Source of the DNA: Symbioplanes lichenis
GTDB taxonomy: Bacteria; Actinomycetota; Actinomycetes; Mycobacteriales; Micromonosporaceae
Length of the DNA: 64,000 nucleotides
Assembly (NCBI RefSeq): GCF_030709675.1
Contig: NZ_JAUZQD010000004.1
Coordinates: 1-64,000, forward strand
Reading direction: 5' to 3'
Positions within the stretch are counted from its first letter, which is position 1, and each line of letters opens with the position of its first letter. Positions 48,658 through 57,299 of the stretch are shown in pieces. Under the pieces are notes generated by a model. It saw nothing but the letters and a program-made list of their open reading frames with translations. It did not search any database and had not been told where the DNA came from. The position numbers were made by a program, and so were the translations under genes.

Positions 48658-49680
48658 ATGGCGACTCTCGCGGACGTCGCACGGCGGGCGGGGGTGTCCA
48701 CGGCCACCGTGTCACGCATCATCAACAACAGCCCGAAACCGGTGGCCGAGGCGCTGCGCGAGCGGGTGCTGGCGGCCGTGGCCGAGCTGCAGTTCGTGCC
48801 CAACGCGAACGCGCAGCAGCTGGCCCGGGCCGACCGCACCGCCGTCGGCGTGATCGTGCACGACGTGTCCGACCCCTACTTCGCGGAGATCACCCGCGGG
48901 CTCCAGCGGGTCGCGACCGAGCACGGCCGGCTGGTCATCATCTGCAACAGCTACCGGGAGCCCGAGCGCGAGCTGGCGTACGTGGACCTGCTGCACGCCC
49001 ACCGCACGGCCGCCATCGTGCTGGCCGGCTCGGGCTACGTCGACCCGGCGACGACCGAGCAGCTCGAACGCAAGCTGCGCGTCTTCGAGGCGACCGGCGG
49101 CCGCATCGCCGTCATCGGCCGCCACGAGCACGCGGGCGACGCGATCGTCCCGGAGAACGAGCACGGCGGCTGCCTCGCCGCCGACGCCCTCTACCGCCTC
49201 GGCCACACGACGATCGGCGTGATCGCCGGCCCCGGGCACCTCACCACCACGACCGACCGCCTCGCCGGGGTGCGCGCCGCGGCCCGCGAGCACAAGCGCC
49301 GGCTGACCGCGCGCCAGATCGAGTACGCCGGCTTCGACCGCGCCGGCGGCATGGCGGCCACGGCCCGGCTCCTCGACCGCAACCCCGGCCTCACCGCGAT
49401 CGCCGCCCTCAACGACTCCATGGCCATCGGCGCCCTCGCCTGCCTCCGCGAGCGTGGCCTGCGCGTGCCGGAGGACATCAGCGTCATCGGCTTCGACGAC
49501 ATGCCCGTGTCCGTCGACGTGACCCCGCCGCTGAGCACGGTCCGGCTACCCCTCGAAGACCTCGGCGTCCGCGCGATGTCCCTGGTCCTGGGCACCCCGT
49601 CCGACACCCCGCGCGTCGAGCACGCCGCCGCGTCCCTGGTGCTGCGGGGAACGACGGCTCAGGCCGCGACGGCCTCCTGA
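48658..49680 (+). CDS. LacI-family transcriptional repressor (controls Gfo/DUF993/isomerase operon)
   Basis: 340 residues. DNA-binding head ATLADVARRAGVSTATVSRII and hinge VPNANAQQLARA are followed by an effector-binding domain (VGVIVHDVSDPYFAEITRGL; ALNDSMAIGALACLR; VIGFDDMPVSVDVTPP). It closely resembles the LacI protein at 39914 in both the recognition helix and the effector domain, so the two likely bind related DNA and perhaps related ligands. It is divergent from the oxidoreductase operon. TAGTGT lies six bases before the ATG, giving a probable leaderless mRNA. Confidence 0.93.
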   Translation: MATLADVARRAGVSTATVSRIINNSPKPVAEALRERVLAAVAELQFVPNANAQQLARADRTAVGVIVHDVSDPYFAEITRGLQRVATEHGRLVIICNSYREPERELAYVDLLHAHRTAAIVLAGSGYVDPATTEQLERKLRVFEATGGRIAVIGRHEHAGDAIVPENEHGGCLAADALYRLGHTTIGVIAGPGHLTTTTDRLAGVRAAAREHKRRLTARQIEYAGFDRAGGMAATARLLDRNPGLTAIAALNDSMAIGALACLRERGLRVPEDISVIGFDDMPVSVDVTPPLSTVRLPLEDLGVRAMSLVLGTPSDTPRVEHAAASLVLRGTTAQAATAS

Positions 49681-49895
49681 CGCGTCGCGTGCCGGGTGCG
49701 GCCGCAGTTGGTGCAGGCCACGAAGTGCTGCGCCGGCCGCACCGGGAAGAGCGGCACGAAGAACAGCGTGAACTTCGTCGTCCGCCTCACGAGCGTCTGC
49801 GCCGCGAAGGCCCCGCACACCTCGCAGTGCCCGGGCCTCGAGCCGACGACATGATCCTTGCCACGGATGCCGAAGATGAAGAACACCCCGTCCAC
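49659..49895 (-). CDS. small zinc-ribbon protein
   Basis: 78 residues. It begins with the FFIFGIRGK segment typical of this family, then a four-cysteine zinc ribbon split as CEVCG (about residue 25) and CTNCG (about 62). A hydrophobic FTLFFVPLFPV loop lies between. Related zinc-ribbon proteins are common in actinomycetes and have no known role. The GTG at 49895 matches the family start. Its 3' end overlaps that of the LacI gene by 22 bases on the opposite strand. Confidence 0.75.
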   Translation of the reverse strand: MDGVFFIFGIRGKDHVVGSRPGHCEVCGAFAAQTLVRRTTKFTLFFVPLFPVRPAQHFVACTNCGRTRHATRQEAVAA

Positions 49896-49963
49896 GGTAC
49901 GACCACCGGGCGACTCCCGCACCCGGAGGGATTACCGCTGCTCAGGGTGGGTACGACTGGGTC

Positions 49964-50371
49964 ATGACCGACACACGGACACGGCTGGACGACTCCTCCA
50001 CCGGGGCGCTGGTCAGCCAGATGAGCGAGCAGGTGTCGACCCTCGTGCGCGAGGAGCTGGCGCTGGCCCGGACGGAAATGGTGGAAAAGGGCAAGAAGGC
50101 CGGGAAGGGCGCCGGCCTGCTGGGCGGGGCGGGCGTCATCGCCCTGTACGGCCTCGGCGCGCTCTTCGTCACGATCGGCGCCGCGCTGGCGCTGGTGTGG
50201 CCGGCGTGGCTCGCGGCACTCACCGTGACCGTGCTGGTGCTCGCGATCGCCGGCGTGGCGGCGCTGATGGGGAAGAAGCAGGTCAGCGCGGCCACTCCCC
50301 CGGCCCCCACCGATGCGATCGACAGCACCAAGCGTGACGTCGACGCGGTGAAGCAGGCCGCTCACCGCTAA
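49964..50371 (+). CDS. phage-holin-family-like membrane protein (actinobacterial Phage_holin_3_6 type)
   Basis: 135 residues. An amphipathic, charged N-terminal helix (VSQMSEQVSTLVREELALARTEM) precedes two transmembrane helices (GVIALYGLGALFVTIGAALALV and LAALTVTVLVLAIAGVAALMG) and an Ala/Asp-rich tail. The family is widespread on actinobacterial chromosomes, usually outside prophages; despite the name its role is unclear. TACGAC lies six bases before the ATG, suggesting a leaderless transcript. The following aldo/keto reductase gene starts 10 bases later. Confidence 0.8.
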   Translation: MTDTRTRLDDSSTGALVSQMSEQVSTLVREELALARTEMVEKGKKAGKGAGLLGGAGVIALYGLGALFVTIGAALALVWPAWLAALTVTVLVLAIAGVAALMGKKQVSAATPPAPTDAIDSTKRDVDAVKQAAHR

Positions 50372-50381
50372 GTTCGAGGGC

Positions 50382-51425
50382 ATGACCTACGTCGCCGCCT
50401 CCGATCGTTACGACAGCATGCAGTACCGCCGGACGGGCAGGTCGGGACTCGACCTGCCCGTGCTCTCCCTCGGCCTCTGGCACAACTTCGGCGACGACAA
50501 GCCGTTCGAGACCCAGCGCGCGATCACGCGGCGCGCCTTCGACCTGGGCATCACACACTTCGACCTGGCGAACAACTACGGCCCCCCGTACGGGTCCGCC
50601 GAGGTCAACTTCGGCCGGCTGATGCGCGAGGACTTCCGCCCGTACCGGGATGAGCTGGTTGTCTCGACGAAGGCCGGCTGGGACATGTGGCCCGGCCCCT
50701 ACGGCCAGGGTGGCGGCAGCCGCAAGTACGTCCTCGCCAGCCTCGACCAGTCGCTGGCCCGGATGGGCCTCGACTACGTCGACATCTTCTACTCGCACCG
50801 CTTCGACCCGGACACCCCGCTCGAGGAGACCGCCGCGGCCCTCGACACGGCCGTGCGCCAGGGCAAGGCGCTGTACGCCGGCATCTCCTCCTACGACGCG
50901 GAGCGCACCCGCACGATGGCCGGTCTGCTCCGCGAGCTCGGCACGCCCCTGCTGATCCACCAGCCGTCCTACTCGATGCTCAACCGCTGGATCGAGACCG
51001 AGGGCCTCCTCGACGCCGCCGAGTCCGAGGGCGTCGGCATCATCGGCTTCACCGCGCTCGCGCAGGGCCTGCTCACGGGCAAGTATCTCGGGGGCATCCC
51101 GTCGGGCTCGCGGGCGACGCAGGGCAAGTCCCTCGACCCCGAGTGGCTCGACGAGGGCCTGGTCGGCCGGCTCAACGCGCTGAACGACATCGCCCAGGCC
51201 CGCGGTCAGAGCCTGGCCCAGCTGGCCCTGGTGTGGGCCCTCCGCGACCCGCGCGTCACGTCCCTGGTCATCGGGGCCAGCAGCCCCGGCCAGCTCGACC
51301 AGAACGTCGCCGCCCTGGCCGCCGGCACCCTCACCACCGACGAGCTCGACGCCATCGAGAAGATCCTCGCCGGCACCACCGCCGACGTCGACCTCTGGCG
51401 CGACGCCCGTCAGGGCACCCTCTGA
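50382..51425 (+). CDS. aldo/keto reductase, YghZ (L-glyceraldehyde 3-phosphate reductase)-like
   Basis: 347-residue TIM-barrel NADPH-dependent reductase. The catalytic tetrad is visible: D and Y in HFDLANNYGPPYG (about residue 53), K in VVSTKAGWD and H in FYSHRFDPD. The N-terminus YRRTGRSGLDLPVLSLGLW is the family signature, and the C-terminal VTSLVIGASSPGQLDQNV binds NADPH. The close match to YghZ suggests detoxification of methylglyoxal or reduction of glyceraldehyde-3-phosphate. TAAGTT lies seven bases before the ATG, so it may have its own leaderless promoter. Confidence 0.92.
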   Translation: MTYVAASDRYDSMQYRRTGRSGLDLPVLSLGLWHNFGDDKPFETQRAITRRAFDLGITHFDLANNYGPPYGSAEVNFGRLMREDFRPYRDELVVSTKAGWDMWPGPYGQGGGSRKYVLASLDQSLARMGLDYVDIFYSHRFDPDTPLEETAAALDTAVRQGKALYAGISSYDAERTRTMAGLLRELGTPLLIHQPSYSMLNRWIETEGLLDAAESEGVGIIGFTALAQGLLTGKYLGGIPSGSRATQGKSLDPEWLDEGLVGRLNALNDIAQARGQSLAQLALVWALRDPRVTSLVIGASSPGQLDQNVAALAAGTLTTDELDAIEKILAGTTADVDLWRDARQGTL

Positions 51426-51760
51426 CCCTCGAACCACCCCTGCATGGCCGGGTAGTAGTCCGCGAAGTCCGGCGCGGAGGTGCCGTCGCGCGAGGCGACC
51501 AGGAAGTCCGGGTAGTACTCCCAGCCCGGGCCGACCTCACCGACGTTCTCCGCGAGCGCGACCGCGTCCGCGGTCGGCCCGAACGGCGGTGGCCAGCCCG
51601 GCGACGACACGTTCGTGCGGCATATGCCGGTGTGGCAGGAGCACCTCGATCAGGGCCCGGGTACCGGCCGCGTCGCCGTGGGCTTTGCGGGCGGCCGCCC
51701 ACCAGGCGTCGTGCGCGAGCGGCTGCCGGGGGCTGGCACGCGAAGGCGGCTCGCCGGATG
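51410..51760 (-). pseudogene. transposase-like C-terminal remnant, frameshifted
   Basis: No intact gene lies in 51426-51762. On the minus strand, one frame at about 51745-51580 reads HDAWWAAARKAHGDAAGTR then ALIEVLLPHRHMPHERVVAG, which resembles the C-terminus of IS21-type IstA transposases. The homology seems to continue (TADAVALAENVG) in a different frame, implying a frameshift. That second frame stays open to a stop at 51410 (66 residues from 51610) and its last 40 residues are unfamiliar. I see no terminal inverted repeats or IstB partner. The assignment rests on remembered family patterns. Confidence 0.45.
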
Positions 51761-51762
51761 AG

Positions 51763-52734
51763 TCAGGCGAGCAGCTGCTCGCTCACGTCCCACAGCCTCC
51801 GCGCGTCCTCAGGGTCGAGCATCGCCGAGTTCGCGTCGGCCGGAATGCTGTCCTGGGTGATGGGGCGTTGTTCGTCGTCGAGTACCGCAACGTCGTTGTC
51901 TTTGAGGTAGACCCCGCCGATGCCGTCGAGCAACGGGCTGGCCGCACCGAACACGATCGTGGCCGCGCCCTGCTCGACGGTCTTCTTCCCCGCTTGCGGG
52001 TCGATGATCGTCACGCCGTTGTCGTCGACGAGGCCCTGCGCGCGGTAGGACTCCACCCGCGCCGGGTCGTGCGGGCCGGGTCCGATGATGACGCCGGGGT
52101 GGGCCGCGAAGGCGCGGATGCCTTCTTCGGCGTAGCGACGGTCGAGCTCGACGGTGAACAGGACGTTCGCCCGCTTGGACTGCGCGTACGCGGTCACAGG
52201 GTGGTACCCGCCGGCGAAGTTGAGGTCGTCCCAGTGGATCGCGCCGATCCGGGCGGCACCGGAAGTAACGGTGAGTACGCGGGCTCCGCCGGCTGCCCGC
52301 AGAGCCGGCAAGAGCGCCCGGGTGAGCTGGAAATGACCGAGGTGGGAGGTCGAGAGGGCCAGTTCGTGACCCCGGGCGTCGAGCCGCAGCTCCGGCCCGA
52401 ACAGCACCGCCGCGTTGTTCACCAGCATGTGCAGCGGGCGGCCCGAGTCGATCCATCGAGCGGCGAAAGCGTCTACCGAGGCCGGATCGGTGAGGTCGAG
52501 CTGCTCGATCCGGATGCCGGGAGAACCGTCGACGGCTGCGGCTGCCCGCTCGGGGTCGCGAGCCGCGACGGTCACCGCGGCGCCGGCCGCCGCGAGCGCG
52601 CGGGTGACCTCGCGGCCGAGCCGGCTGTGCCCGCCGGTGACGATGGCCTCGCGCCCGCTGAGGTCGACACCCTTCAGGACATCGTCCGCGGTAGAGGCGG
52701 CGGTGAACGGGGTGTGCAGCGGTGCCTGGCGCAT
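51763..52734 (-). CDS. short-chain dehydrogenase/reductase
   Basis: 323 residues. The NAD(P) site is VTGGHSRLGRE (about residue 30), with NNAAV next, the catalytic serine in TVTSGAARIG and the YAQSK catalytic Tyr/Lys pair (about 180). It resembles the retinol-dehydrogenase/WW-domain oxidoreductase-like SDR group often sold as hypothetical oxidoreductases. The ATG at 52734 follows AAGGAG by seven bases and is preferred over in-frame starts up to 52806. It is divergent from an AraC regulator, which probably controls it. The substrate is unknown. Confidence 0.88.
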   Translation of the reverse strand: MRQAPLHTPFTAASTADDVLKGVDLSGREAIVTGGHSRLGREVTRALAAAGAAVTVAARDPERAAAAVDGSPGIRIEQLDLTDPASVDAFAARWIDSGRPLHMLVNNAAVLFGPELRLDARGHELALSTSHLGHFQLTRALLPALRAAGGARVLTVTSGAARIGAIHWDDLNFAGGYHPVTAYAQSKRANVLFTVELDRRYAEEGIRAFAAHPGVIIGPGPHDPARVESYRAQGLVDDNGVTIIDPQAGKKTVEQGAATIVFGAASPLLDGIGGVYLKDNDVAVLDDEQRPITQDSIPADANSAMLDPEDARRLWDVSEQLLA

Positions 52735-52843
52735 GAGGTGCTCCTTGTTTGAAGGCGTCGTTGTCATACGTCCAGTCTGATAGTCGTCGTTCGGACGCGG
52801 AATCATTGCGAATCCAGGTTTTTTGCTTCAGAGTACGGGAGTG

Positions 52844-53890
52844 ATGGATCAGCCCCTCGATGCCTTGTCCGACGTCTTCGACCAGGTGGAGGTCCGCGGC
52901 GTGTTCACCGGCGGGTTCGCGGTTCGCGGGCCCTGGACCTCGCGCGTCACGGTGTCGCGGCCGCTGAAGCTCGTCGCTTTGGTTGCCGGATCCGCGCGCG
53001 TCAGCGTCGACGGCCCAGGCGGACCCGATGGCCCGGTCGAGTTGGCCCCCGGCGACGTCCTGCTCCTCAATCACCGCACCCACTTGGACGTTCAAGGCGG
53101 CCGGGGCGACGGTCCGCCGACGGAACTCCACCCCGACGCGAACTTCGATTCCATGGCCCTGGCCGCGGCCGACCTGTCGACGGACGACGTGGTCCTCGGC
53201 GGGTGGATCCAAGTCAGCCCGGCGGGCCAGGAGCTGCTCGGCGCCGCGCTGCCCGGTCTCGTCCACGTCGGCGCTCCGACACCGGCGGCATCCCGCCTGA
53301 CCGCCTTGGTCTCGCAACTCTACGCCGAGGCCTCCAGCCGACGGCTCGGCTCCGCGTTCGCTATGCGCCAGCACGGGCAGCTGATCCTCCTCGAACTGCT
53401 CCGGGCATACCTGGAGCAAGAACAGCCGCCGATCGGGTGGCTCAGGCTGCTCGCCGATGAACCCCTCGCACCGGCACTGCGACTCATGCACGAAAATCCC
53501 GGCCGAGCCTGGGAACTGGTCGAACTCGCCCGCGCCGCGAGCATGTCCCGGACCAGCTTCGCCGAGCGGTTCCGCATGGTGGCCGGCACCCCGCCTCTGG
53601 CCTATCTGTCGCGCTGGCGGATGCTCCTCGCACAACGCGCACTGCGCAACCCCGACGTACGCGTCGGAGCACTCGCCGCCCAACTCGGCTACGGATCGGA
53701 GAGCGCCTTCAGCACCGCGTTCAAACGCGAGATCGGCGAATCTCCGTTGCGATACCGCCGACGGGTGAGCGCGACTGGACAGACCCCGATCGCGACAAGG
53801 GCTCCTATGCCGCCTTCGAGGCCGAGCATGTCGGTGGCGACCGTGAGCGGGACTGGGCAGAGTGGGAATCATGAGCACCCTGGGCAGTGA
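52844..53890 (+). CDS. AraC-family transcriptional regulator
   Basis: 348 residues. Residues 1-180 form a cupin-type AraC ligand domain (PLKLVALVAGSARVSVDG, ELAPGDVLLLNHRT). Residues 210-310 hold two helix-turn-helix units (ELARAASMSRTSFAERFRM and VGALAAQLGYGSESAFSTAF) followed by the ESPLRYRRR terminus usual in the family. A further 35-residue Ser/Thr/Pro-rich tail overlaps the methyltransferase start by 20 bases. It is divergent from the SDR gene over about 110 bases, the typical layout for a specific activator. The ATG at 52844 is preferred to an upstream start at 52823. Confidence 0.9.
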   Translation: MDQPLDALSDVFDQVEVRGVFTGGFAVRGPWTSRVTVSRPLKLVALVAGSARVSVDGPGGPDGPVELAPGDVLLLNHRTHLDVQGGRGDGPPTELHPDANFDSMALAAADLSTDDVVLGGWIQVSPAGQELLGAALPGLVHVGAPTPAASRLTALVSQLYAEASSRRLGSAFAMRQHGQLILLELLRAYLEQEQPPIGWLRLLADEPLAPALRLMHENPGRAWELVELARAASMSRTSFAERFRMVAGTPPLAYLSRWRMLLAQRALRNPDVRVGALAAQLGYGSESAFSTAFKREIGESPLRYRRRVSATGQTPIATRAPMPPSRPSMSVATVSGTGQSGNHEHPGQ

Positions 53891-54584
53891 ACGGAAAGTG
53901 CATGCGGCGTCGTTCGACCGGGCGGCTGAGGCGTACGAGCGGGGCCGCCCGCCCTATCCGCCGGAGGTCGTGCCGGCGGGCGCACGCCGGGTGCTGGACC
54001 TCGGGGCGGGCACGGGCAAGCTGACCCGGGTGCTGGTGGACGCCGGGCTGGACGTCGTCGCGGTCGAGCCGTCGGAGAAGATGCGGGAACAGTTGACGGC
54101 GTCCGTGCCGGAGGCCGAGGCGCTTGCGGGGGCCGCCGAGCGGATCCCCCTGCCCGACGCGAGTGTGGACGCCGTGGTGGTGGCGCAGGCGTGGCACTGG
54201 GTGGATCCGGCGGTGGCCGTGCCCGAGGTGGCGCGGGTGCTGCGGCCGGGCGGGACGCTGAGCCTGATCTGGAACGTCCGCGACCACCGGGAGCCGTGGG
54301 TCGCCCGGCTCGACGAGCTGCTGCACCGCCACACGCGCGCGGAGATCGACACGGCGCCGGCAGTGGGGGCGCCTTTCGGCGATCCGGAGCGTACGGAGAT
54401 CCGGTGGACGCATCGGCTGACGCGCGGGGAGCTGCTGGACATGGTGGCGTCGCGGAGCTACGTGATCGTGCTGCCGGCGGCGGAGCGGGCGCGGCTGCTG
54501 GCGGACGTCGAGGCGCTGGTGGGTGACGCCGGCGAGGTCGAGATGCCGTACGTCACCCACTGCACCCGCGTGACGAGAGGCTAG
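53871..54584 (+). CDS. class I SAM-dependent methyltransferase
   Basis: 237 residues. The SAM motif I is VLDLGAGTGKLT (about residue 41), with VEPSEKM as motif II and AVVVAQAWHWVDP with RVLRPGGTLSLIWN as later motifs. The N-terminal SFDRAAEAYERGRPPYPP is typical of this group. The substrate is unknown. It starts within the 3' end of the AraC gene and so may be translationally linked to it. Its stop shares CTAG with the convergent ABC ATPase gene. Confidence 0.9.
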   Translation: MSTLGSERKVHAASFDRAAEAYERGRPPYPPEVVPAGARRVLDLGAGTGKLTRVLVDAGLDVVAVEPSEKMREQLTASVPEAEALAGAAERIPLPDASVDAVVVAQAWHWVDPAVAVPEVARVLRPGGTLSLIWNVRDHREPWVARLDELLHRHTRAEIDTAPAVGAPFGDPERTEIRWTHRLTRGELLDMVASRSYVIVLPAAERARLLADVEALVGDAGEVEMPYVTHCTRVTRG

Positions 54585-55636
54585 AGGGCAAGACCGGTTT
54601 CCGGGTCGAAGAAGCGGAGGCCCGTACCCGGGAAGTGGAAATCCACCCTGTCGCCGGCGGCGGCCCGGAAACCGGCGCCCGCCTGGATCTTCAGCTCGCC
54701 GCCCGCCCAGCGCACGGTGAGCAGCACCGCGGCCCCCGTGGGCTCCGCGACTTCGACCTCGCCGCTGAGGCCAGGACGGTCGACGGCGACGTTCTCCGCG
54801 CGGATGCCCACGGTGACCTTCTTGTCCGGCCAGCTCGCGAGCCGCTCCGGGGCCTCCAGCGACACGTCGCCGACGACGAGCCTCCCGTCCTGCACCACCG
54901 CGTCGAAGAAGTTCATCGGCGGGGCGCCCAGGAAGCCGCCGACGAACCGGTCGGACGGCTCGTCGTAGACCTCCATCGGGGCGCCGGCCTGGATGATCTT
55001 GCCGTCACGGAGGACGGCCACGCGGTCGCCGAGGGACATGGCCTCGGCCTGGTCGTGGGTGACGTAGAGCGTGGTCGTGCCGAGGCGGGCGACGATCTTC
55101 TTGAGCTCGGCCCGGAACTGCATGCGCAGCAATGCGTCGAGGTTGGACAGCGGTTCGTCCATGAGCAGGACGTCGGCGTCGACGGCGATGGCCCGGGCGA
55201 CCGCGACGCGCTGGCGCTGGCCGCCGGAGAGCTGCGCCGGGTAACGGTCCAGATAGTCGGTCAGGTCGAGCAGATCCGCGGCCCGCTCCACCCTTTCCGT
55301 GATGGTGGCCTTGTCGATCTTGCGCATGCGCAGGCCGAAGCCGATGTTGTCGCGCACGCGCAGGTGCGGGAAGATCGCGTACGACTGGAAGACCATCGAC
55401 AGGCCCCGCTCGCGCGCCGGCAGCCGGGTGACGTCGCGCCCGCCGATCGTGACCGTGCCGCTGTCGGGGACCTCGAGGCCCGCCACCATGCGCAGCAGGG
55501 TCGTCTTGCCGCAGCCGCTCGGGCCGACCAGCACCAGGAACTCGCCGTCCGCCACCTCGAGGGAGACGTCGTCGGTCGCCCGGCGGCTGCCCGACGGATA
55601 GGTCTTCACCAGGTTGCTCACGGTCACACCGGCCAT
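54581..55636 (-). CDS. sugar ABC transporter ATPase, MalK/UgpC family
   Basis: 351 residues. Walker A GPSGCGKTT (about residue 38), signature LSGGQRQRVAVARA, Walker B VLLMDEPLSNLDA and the H-loop TLYVTHDQAEAMS. The C-terminal 120 residues are the TOBE-type regulatory domain of MalK-like proteins. It powers the two permeases encoded upstream in the same operon. The ATG follows AAAGGA by eight bases, 11 bases after the permease stop. Confidence 0.93.
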   Translation of the reverse strand: MAGVTVSNLVKTYPSGSRRATDDVSLEVADGEFLVLVGPSGCGKTTLLRMVAGLEVPDSGTVTIGGRDVTRLPARERGLSMVFQSYAIFPHLRVRDNIGFGLRMRKIDKATITERVERAADLLDLTDYLDRYPAQLSGGQRQRVAVARAIAVDADVLLMDEPLSNLDALLRMQFRAELKKIVARLGTTTLYVTHDQAEAMSLGDRVAVLRDGKIIQAGAPMEVYDEPSDRFVGGFLGAPPMNFFDAVVQDGRLVVGDVSLEAPERLASWPDKKVTVGIRAENVAVDRPGLSGEVEVAEPTGAAVLLTVRWAGGELKIQAGAGFRAAAGDRVDFHFPGTGLRFFDPETGLAL

Positions 55637-55647
55637 GAGGAGTCCTT

Positions 55648-56454
55648 TCAGCGGAGCGTGGTTCCCCACATGTTCAGCAGGTAGCGCCGGGCGACGGCGA
55701 TGAAGATCAGGGCCGGCAGCACCAGCGCCAGGCCGCCCGCGAAGCGGAAGGCCAGCGGCGAGTCGGCCAGCGTGGCGAGCACCTGCGCGGGCAGGGTCCG
55801 CCGGTTGAGGGTGAGGATGCTGGCGCCCAGCACCTCGTTCCAGGAGAGGACGAAGGTGAACATCGCCGACGCCGCGATCCCGGGCAGCGCCTGCGGCACG
55901 ACGATCCGCGCGAACGCCGCGAACGGGGACGCGCCGAAGATCATCGCCGCCTCCTCCTGCTCGCGCGAGACGCCCAGGAAGATCGCCGACGTGATCAGCA
56001 CGGTGGTCGGGAGCGCCAGCGCGGTGTGCAACAGGGTGACCGCATAGGTGCTGTCGTAGAGACCGACATCAAGAAAAATGCGCCCCAGGGGTACGGACAA
56101 CACGACGATCGGCAACGCCCGCGTGAGCAACAGCCCCAATTGGTACGGGTCCTTGCCCCGGAACGCGTACCGCGCGAGTGCGTACCCGGCGGGCAGACCC
56201 AGCAGCAGCGCCAGCACGACCGTGCTCAGCCCGATGGTCAGCGAGTTCACCAGCCCGCCCACGATGCCCGTCGACTTGAGGAACGTCGACATCGTCTCGC
56301 CGGACAGGCTCGTGGGCAGCAGCGGCAGCGGGAACTCGTTGAGCGACTCCCGGCTGGACAGCGCCGCGAGCGTGATGAGGTAGAGCGGCACGCCCATGAA
56401 CAGGCTCACCGCGATGCAGCCCAGCTGCACCCAGATCCTCTCGCGCCGCGACAT
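55648..56454 (-). CDS. sugar ABC transporter permease, MalG type
   Basis: 268 residues, six transmembrane helices. The coupling EAA loop is EEAAMIFGASPFAAFARIVVP (about residue 175) and the N-terminus ends in a long periplasmic loop with NEFPLPLLPTSLS. It forms the channel with the MalF-type permease encoded just upstream. The ATG overlaps the stop of that gene by one base (TGATG). Cleanly CUT1 family. Confidence 0.92.
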   Translation of the reverse strand: MSRRERIWVQLGCIAVSLFMGVPLYLITLAALSSRESLNEFPLPLLPTSLSGETMSTFLKSTGIVGGLVNSLTIGLSTVVLALLLGLPAGYALARYAFRGKDPYQLGLLLTRALPIVVLSVPLGRIFLDVGLYDSTYAVTLLHTALALPTTVLITSAIFLGVSREQEEAAMIFGASPFAAFARIVVPQALPGIAASAMFTFVLSWNEVLGASILTLNRRTLPAQVLATLADSPLAFRFAGGLALVLPALIFIAVARRYLLNMWGTTLR

Positions 56455-57299
56455 CAGCCCACCTCCGGCGTACGCCGCATGAGTCGCAGATAGCCGATCG
56501 CCGCGAGGATCGACAACGCCAGCACGACGAGCGCGATCGCGGTCGCCACGTTCGGATTCTGCAACGTGTAGTACCACTGGTACGTCTCGCCGACCAGCAA
56601 CGGGAAGTTGCGGCCCGTGAGGGCTTGCGCGACGGCGAAGGCTTCGAGCGCGAGGATCGTACGCAGGATGAGGGCGACCTGCAGGCTCGGCCGCAGCTGG
56701 GGCAGCAGCACGTGCCATACGCGCTGCCAGTAGGAAGCGCCGAAGACCTCGGCCGCCTCGTCGTAGTCGCGCGGCACGCCCTGCAGGCCGGCGACCACGA
56801 TCACGAAGACGAGCGAGGTCGCCCGCCACAGCTCGGCCAGCACCACGGCGAGGAACATCGTGCCGGGGTGCTCGAAGGACAGCCACGCGTACGAGCCGAG
56901 GCCCAGGTGGTCGAGCACCGAGTTGAGGTAGCCGCGATCGGTGAACACGGACAGCCAGACGAGCCCGGCCGCCAGGTCGCTGATCGCCAGCGGCACCACC
57001 CAGATGTAGAAGTGCAGGCCGGCCAGGCGGGGCCGCTGGCGCAGCAGGAGCGCCATGAGGATCGCCAGGCCGAACTGCAGCGGGATGAGCACCACGATGA
57101 GCAGCGCGGTGTTGCGCGTGGCCTCCCAGAAGTACGGGTCGTCGGCCATCCGGGAGAACCACGCGGTCGTGAAGCCGTCCGGGCCCGAGAACGCCTGCCA
57201 GATCCCGGACAGCAGCGGATAGAGGAACAACGCCGCCATGAAGATGATCGACGGCAGGATGAGCAGGAGCGGGCCCCTGCTCCGGGTGCCGGTCGCCAT
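56454..57299 (-). CDS. sugar ABC transporter permease, MalF type
   Basis: 281 residues, six transmembrane helices beginning LLLILPSIIFMAALFLYPLL. The EAA loop reads YDEAAEVFGASYWQRVWHVLLP (about residue 185). Its ATG overlaps the stop of the binding-protein gene. The frame upstream of 57299 is a complement of that gene and was not used. With the MalG-type permease it makes the transmembrane channel. Confidence 0.92.
   Translation of the reverse strand: MATGTRSRGPLLLILPSIIFMAALFLYPLLSGIWQAFSGPDGFTTAWFSRMADDPYFWEATRNTALLIVVLIPLQFGLAILMALLLRQRPRLAGLHFYIWVVPLAISDLAAGLVWLSVFTDRGYLNSVLDHLGLGSYAWLSFEHPGTMFLAVVLAELWRATSLVFVIVVAGLQGVPRDYDEAAEVFGASYWQRVWHVLLPQLRPSLQVALILRTILALEAFAVAQALTGRNFPLLVGETYQWYYTLQNPNVATAIALVVLALSILAAIGYLRLMRRTPEVG

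Noticed and set aside
49964..50371. Phage lysis gene
   Set aside because: This holin-named family is common on actinobacterial chromosomes outside prophages, and the neighbours are metabolic genes.
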